This document shows, piece by piece, positions 30,015-32,665 of a stretch of 32,665 nt of DNA; the stretch's first letter is position 1, and every line of letters starts with the position of its first letter. The stretch is from Acidobacteriota bacterium. Its GTDB lineage: Bacteria; Acidobacteriota; Vicinamibacteria; Fen-336. The translations under genes and the position numbers were made by a program. The stretch is from assembly GCA_022340585.1 (NCBI GenBank), contig JAJDNS010000070.1:1-32665 (forward strand). The letters are read 5' to 3'. The notes beneath the pieces are model-generated. The model ran no database searches. It was not told where the DNA came from and saw only the letters and a list, made by a program, of their open reading frames with translations.

Positions 30015-31168
30015 AGGGAGGTCAGGAAGCGGAGCACCTCGTCCGCGGCGATCCGGTTCCCCGCGTCGCTGAGGTGGTAGCGGCCCAGCAGAAACGGGCT
30101 GGCGTCGGTATCCCCGGAGGGCCGAGCGCCGGCGGCCTCGCGGAACGCGGGGGTGAGGTCCAGGAGGGGGATCCCCTCGTCGTGGGCGATCGCGGAGAGC
30201 CGTCGCCCGGGCTGCTCCCGGTCCAGCGTGCGCCCCTGCGCGGCGGCCCGGGAGGCCAGGTTCGCCCAGAGGTCCTCGTGGACCTGCTCGGCGCAGGGGA
30301 CGACCACCAGCGCGAAGCGGCTCCCGTCCGCCTCCACGTCGGCCTTGAACTGCCGGAGAACCCGGTCGAGGAGAGTCCACGCGTGGGTGAGGTCCGGGTC
30401 GCCCGGGACCTCGAAGACCCGCAGCCCGGGGGGGATCGCTCCCACCGCCGCGCGGCCGGCGCCGCGCAGCATGCGGAAGGCCCGCATCTGCCACACGTAG
30501 AACCGGCTGTGGCGCTGGAGCCAGAGGGTGAGCGGCCCCGGGGCCGCCGGGCGCCCTCTCTCCCGCAGCACGCCCCCCTCGTCGAGGTCGAAGTAGATCC
30601 GCCGGGCCCGGGTGAGCCGGCCCGAGTTGTCGGCGAAGTCGTTCCCCACGAAGAGGGCGAGCAGCACCAGGTCCGGCTCGTAGGCCGAGACCAGCCCCCG
30701 GTACAGGGCCAGCTCCTGGCCCGTGCTCGAGCTCGACACCCCGAAGTTCAGGACCTCGACCCTCGCCTCCGGTCGCCGCTCCGCGAGCGCGGTCTCGAGA
30801 CGCCCCACCAGCGTCTTCCCCTCGGCCGTCGCCACTCCCGCGATCATGGAGTCGCCGATGACGGCGACCCGGAAGGTCCCCGGGGGCTTCGGGCGGGGAC
30901 GGTCCGGTCCCCGGAACCCCTCGCGGTTGAAGCGGAGCGCCACCGCGCGCCCGGCCTCGTCCACGAACACCCGGCCCTCGAAGCCGGCCACGTACCGCTT
31001 GCCGATCTCCGGATCGGCCACCAGCAGGGCGGGCCCGACCGGCGAGAGGAGGCGCGTCCCCGCCTCCGCCCCCAGCAGGACGACGACCACGGCGCCCAGC
31101 ACCAGCCCGAGACGTCCCGCCGCCTCCCGGAGGTGTCCTCGTGCTGGCGGTCGGCTCCCGGTGGACAT
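30005..31168 (-). CDS. SGNH/GDSL-type hydrolase, membrane-anchored
   Basis: The 387-residue protein has an N-terminal signal anchor (about 19-38, GLVLGAVVVVLLGAEAG). The SGNH blocks are: VAVIGDSMIAG with nucleophile Ser107, VLNFGVSSSSTGQE with the oxyanion Gly143, LFVGNDFADN with Asn176, and YHLSDAGNRIAAD near the C-terminus with the catalytic Asp/His pair. It resembles the family that acts on acyl or acetyl esters of surface polysaccharides, but the substrate is unknown. The ATG at 31168 starts the signal anchor; an upstream open frame overlaps a deacetylase remnant on the other strand. Its stop overlaps the permease stop, leaving no room for a terminator between them. Confidence 0.88.
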   Translation of the reverse strand: MSTGSRPPARGHLREAAGRLGLVLGAVVVVLLGAEAGTRLLSPVGPALLVADPEIGKRYVAGFEGRVFVDEAGRAVALRFNREGFRGPDRPRPKPPGTFRVAVIGDSMIAGVATAEGKTLVGRLETALAERRPEARVEVLNFGVSSSSTGQELALYRGLVSAYEPDLVLLALFVGNDFADNSGRLTRARRIYFDLDEGGVLRERGRPAAPGPLTLWLQRHSRFYVWQMRAFRMLRGAGRAAVGAIPPGLRVFEVPGDPDLTHAWTLLDRVLRQFKADVEADGSRFALVVVPCAEQVHEDLWANLASRAAAQGRTLDREQPGRRLSAIAHDEGIPLLDLTPAFREAAGARPSGDTDASPFLLGRYHLSDAGNRIAADEVLRFLTSLYS

Positions 31169-31180
31169 CGCGCCGCTAGG

Positions 31181-31401
31181 ATAGCCCGGGCCCTGATCGC
31201 CTTCGTGCAGAAGGCGGTCGACGCCGGCGGCCTCGCGGTCTTCATGTTCCACGGCGTGGGCGGGGACCACATCCCGGTCTCCCGCGAGGCCCACCAGGAG
31301 CTGCTGGCCTGGCTCGCGTCCCACCGCGACTCTGGACCGACACCTTCCGCGCCGTCACGACCCACGTCGTCGAGACGAGCACACCCGGCCAGGACCGCTA
31401 G
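31181..31401 (+). pseudogene. C-terminal fragment of a polysaccharide deacetylase, frameshifted
   Basis: One frame encodes LIAFVQKAVDAGGLAVFMFH followed by GVGGDHIPVSREAHQELLAW and LASHRD, which matches the end of a polysaccharide deacetylase (NodB-like) domain of exported family members. At about 31331-31333 the homology moves to the next frame as WTDTFRAVTTHVVETST and ends at TAG (31399-31401). The shift fits loss of one base. No N-terminal part exists: the SGNH gene occupies the upstream DNA on the other strand. It is a gene remnant, unless the sequence is misassembled here. Confidence 0.7.
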
Positions 31402-31530
31402 TCTGGGGGTCCCGGACCCGTCTGATTTTGGGACAGCCGGGGACCGGAGTCCCGACCGCCCTCCGGCCGTCCACCCATCCTCGAGTATGCGAAATGCGTT
31501 CGCCATGCACCCAACGGACGCAAGATCGTC

Positions 31531-31536
31531 TATACT
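31531..31536 (+). promoter_or_regulatory. Possible -10 element upstream of the zinc-ribbon gene
   Basis: TATACT matches the sigma-70 -10 consensus closely in otherwise GC-rich DNA, 77 bp before the ATG at 31614. No good -35 hexamer is seen at the usual distance (CACCCA). The rest of 31402-31613 holds nothing else I can identify. Confidence 0.3.
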
Positions 31537-31613
31537 GCGGCCCGCAGGACACCAGATTGGGCTGCTTCCCGCTCGCCCCGAGGGTGGCGCGAGAGTTGCA
31601 AAGACCGCTGAGC

Positions 31614-32009
31614 ATGACCACCGCCGCGAACGCCATCTTCAAGGGCCTCTTCACCGACGCGCTGTCGTGCACCCGCTGCGGCAGCCAGAACGTCTTCCCC
31701 GCACCCGGGCCGTTCGGGGCCCTGGGCGCCCTCGTCGGCCTCGAGCGCCACCTCTGTCGCCCCTGCGGCCGTCCCTTCTGGGCGAAGGCCGACGCCGAGT
31801 ACGTGGACTCCGGGGAAACCGAGCCCGAGACCGTCGGGGAGCTCCTCGCCGAGCCCGCCGAGCCGGCGGCCTTCGACCTCGACGTGTCTCAGCCCGAGCC
31901 CGAGCCGGTGGACCTCGCCGCCCTCGACGCCGAGTTCGCCCGGCGCTGCGCCGCCACCCGGCGGCCCCGCCGCCGCCGTCGTCGCCGGTCGGCCGTCGCC
32001 ACCGGCTGA
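31614..32009 (+). CDS. Small zinc-ribbon protein with acidic middle and Arg-rich tail
   Basis: The 131-residue product has two CxxC pairs: CTRC (Cys19, Cys22) and CRPC (Cys48, Cys51), a zinc ribbon. It then has an acidic, Pro/Glu-rich stretch (about 62-105) and a strongly basic end (RRPRRRRRRRS). I do not recognise a named family. The longer open frame upstream (from 31428) has no ribosome site or similarity; the ATG at 31614 begins just before the ribbon. The basic tail could bind nucleic acid or be a GC-rich coding artefact. It may be a real gene, but evidence is limited to codon pattern and the two knuckles. Confidence 0.6.
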   Translation: MTTAANAIFKGLFTDALSCTRCGSQNVFPAPGPFGALGALVGLERHLCRPCGRPFWAKADAEYVDSGETEPETVGELLAEPAEPAAFDLDVSQPEPEPVDLAALDAEFARRCAATRRPRRRRRRRSAVATG

Positions 32010-32064
32010 CCCCTCGGCGGATCCGCCGCCACCAACCCCCCGTCCCGCACGCGACGCCGTCGAC

Positions 32065-32083
32065 GATTCGAGACCGGACCCCT
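32065..32083 (+). repeat. Degenerate solo arm of the REP-like repeat
   Basis: GATTCGAGACCGGACCCCT matches the right end of copy 4 (CATTCGAGACCTGACCCCT) at 17 of 19 positions. No left arm or central hairpin is found nearby. It is either a decayed copy or a chance match. Confidence 0.4.
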
Positions 32084-32120
32084 CATCCGCGGGTGCTGGA
32101 CTGCCGGGCGGGGCCCCGCC

Positions 32121-32665
32121 ATGATCGGCCGGACGATCGACCGTTACGACGTCGTCGAGCGGCTCGGCGAAGGGGCCTCCCTCCCGACAAGTCCAGAGAC
32201 CCCGAGCGTCGCCAGCGCTTCCTCGGAGAGGCCAAGGCCGCCTCTGCCCTCAACCACCCGGGCATCGTGGCCGTCCACGACGTCCTCACCGTCGACGGCC
32301 AGGACCTCATCGTCATGGAGCTCGTCGAGGGCGAGACCCTCGAGACCCGCCTGGCCCGCAAGCCCCTGCCCCTGGGCGAGGCCCTGGGCCTCGCCGTCCA
32401 GATCGCCGACGCCCTCGGCCGCGCTCACGCCGCCGGCATCGTCCACCGCGACCTCAAGCCCGCGAACGTCATGGTGACGAGAGACGGCGGCGTGAAGATC
32501 CTGGACTTCGGCCTGGCCAAGCTCACCCAGGCCCCCTTCCTCGACAGCGAGGCCCCCACCGTCTCGCACCACGAGGACCTGACCGCCGAGCAGGCGATCG
32601 TGGGCACCGTGGCCTGGATGTCCCCGGAGCAGGCGGCGGGGGAGGCGGTGGACGCCCGCAGCGAC
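32121..32665 (+). pseudogene. Ser/Thr protein kinase with deleted ATP-binding region (right end outside window)
   Basis: The frame from the ATG at 32121 encodes MIGRTIDRYDVVERLGEGA, a normal start of a cytosolic kinase up to the glycine loop. From about 32177 the kinase continues in another frame as LPPDKSRDPERRQRF, then LVEGETL, HAAGIVHRDLKPANVMV, ILDFGLAKL and VGTVAWMSPEQAAGE, to the window edge. About 60-65 bases, which would encode the rest of the loop and the VAIK lysine, are missing, with a frame change. The remaining catalytic motifs are intact. The gene is probably inactive; an assembly deletion would look the same. Confidence 0.8.

Noticed and set aside
1..32665. tRNA, rRNA, riboswitch or replication origin
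   Set aside because: No cloverleaf, rRNA segment, known riboswitch core or DnaA-box cluster could be recognised by eye; a covariance-model scan would be needed to exclude them.

Overview
The window is very GC-rich and gene-dense, with frequent GTG starts and ATGA/GTGA stop-start overlaps. It looks like a chromosomal segment of a diderm (Gram-negative-type) bacterium: there are lipoproteins, TonB-like C-terminal domains, a periplasmic L,D-transpeptidase, Tat signals, periplasmic adaptor proteins and an apparent outer-membrane-associated protein. The gene mix (DUF4405 and DUF2202 proteins, transmembrane Ser/Thr kinases, MacB-like permease, RAYT/REP elements) fits an Acidobacteriota-like or similar environmental lineage. 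That placement is inference; no rRNA or marker gene is present.

Left third (1-13.5 kb): a partial large exported protein runs off the left edge, next to a possible AraC remnant. A cell-wall group follows: YcbB-type L,D-transpeptidase, Kbp-like BON-LysM protein and MepK-like Tat-exported endopeptidase, the last followed after 4 bp by a CBS/HEPN-like protein. Next come a GT39 glycosyltransferase and, on the other strand, an overlapping set of ECF sigma factor, small membrane protein (possible anti-sigma) and TonB-C protein, then a second TonB-C protein. A dispersed inverted repeat separates these from a GT2/LAB_N pair. A GH3 lipoprotein and a PfkB kinase are divergent.

Middle (13.5-25 kb): MscS channel, DUF2202 ferritin-like lipoprotein, DUF4405 cytochrome b-like protein, then on the minus strand a HExxH protein, a ChbG/YdjC deacetylase, a GH28-like protein and a DegT aminotransferase, and a plus-strand membrane Ser/Thr kinase. 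From 10.6 to 25 kb there are seven copies of an 84-87 bp REP-like inverted repeat (one enlarged to 160 bp), plus an eighth locus where the same arms flank a RAYT (Y1/HUH transposase) gene. Most copies touch stop codons, and three host genes take their last codons and stop from the repeat.

Right part (25-32.7 kb): an overlapping four-gene operon encodes three different HlyD-type adaptors and one MacB/FtsX-type permease, with no ATPase beside it. After a convergent SGNH hydrolase the DNA looks decayed: a frameshifted C-terminal polysaccharide deacetylase fragment, a small zinc-ribbon protein, and a Ser/Thr kinase whose ATP-binding region is deleted with a frame change, running off the right edge.

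The most notable observations are the RAYT/REP family with its effect on gene ends, the REP copy with a nested palindrome that fills a divergent promoter region, and the triple-adaptor operon.
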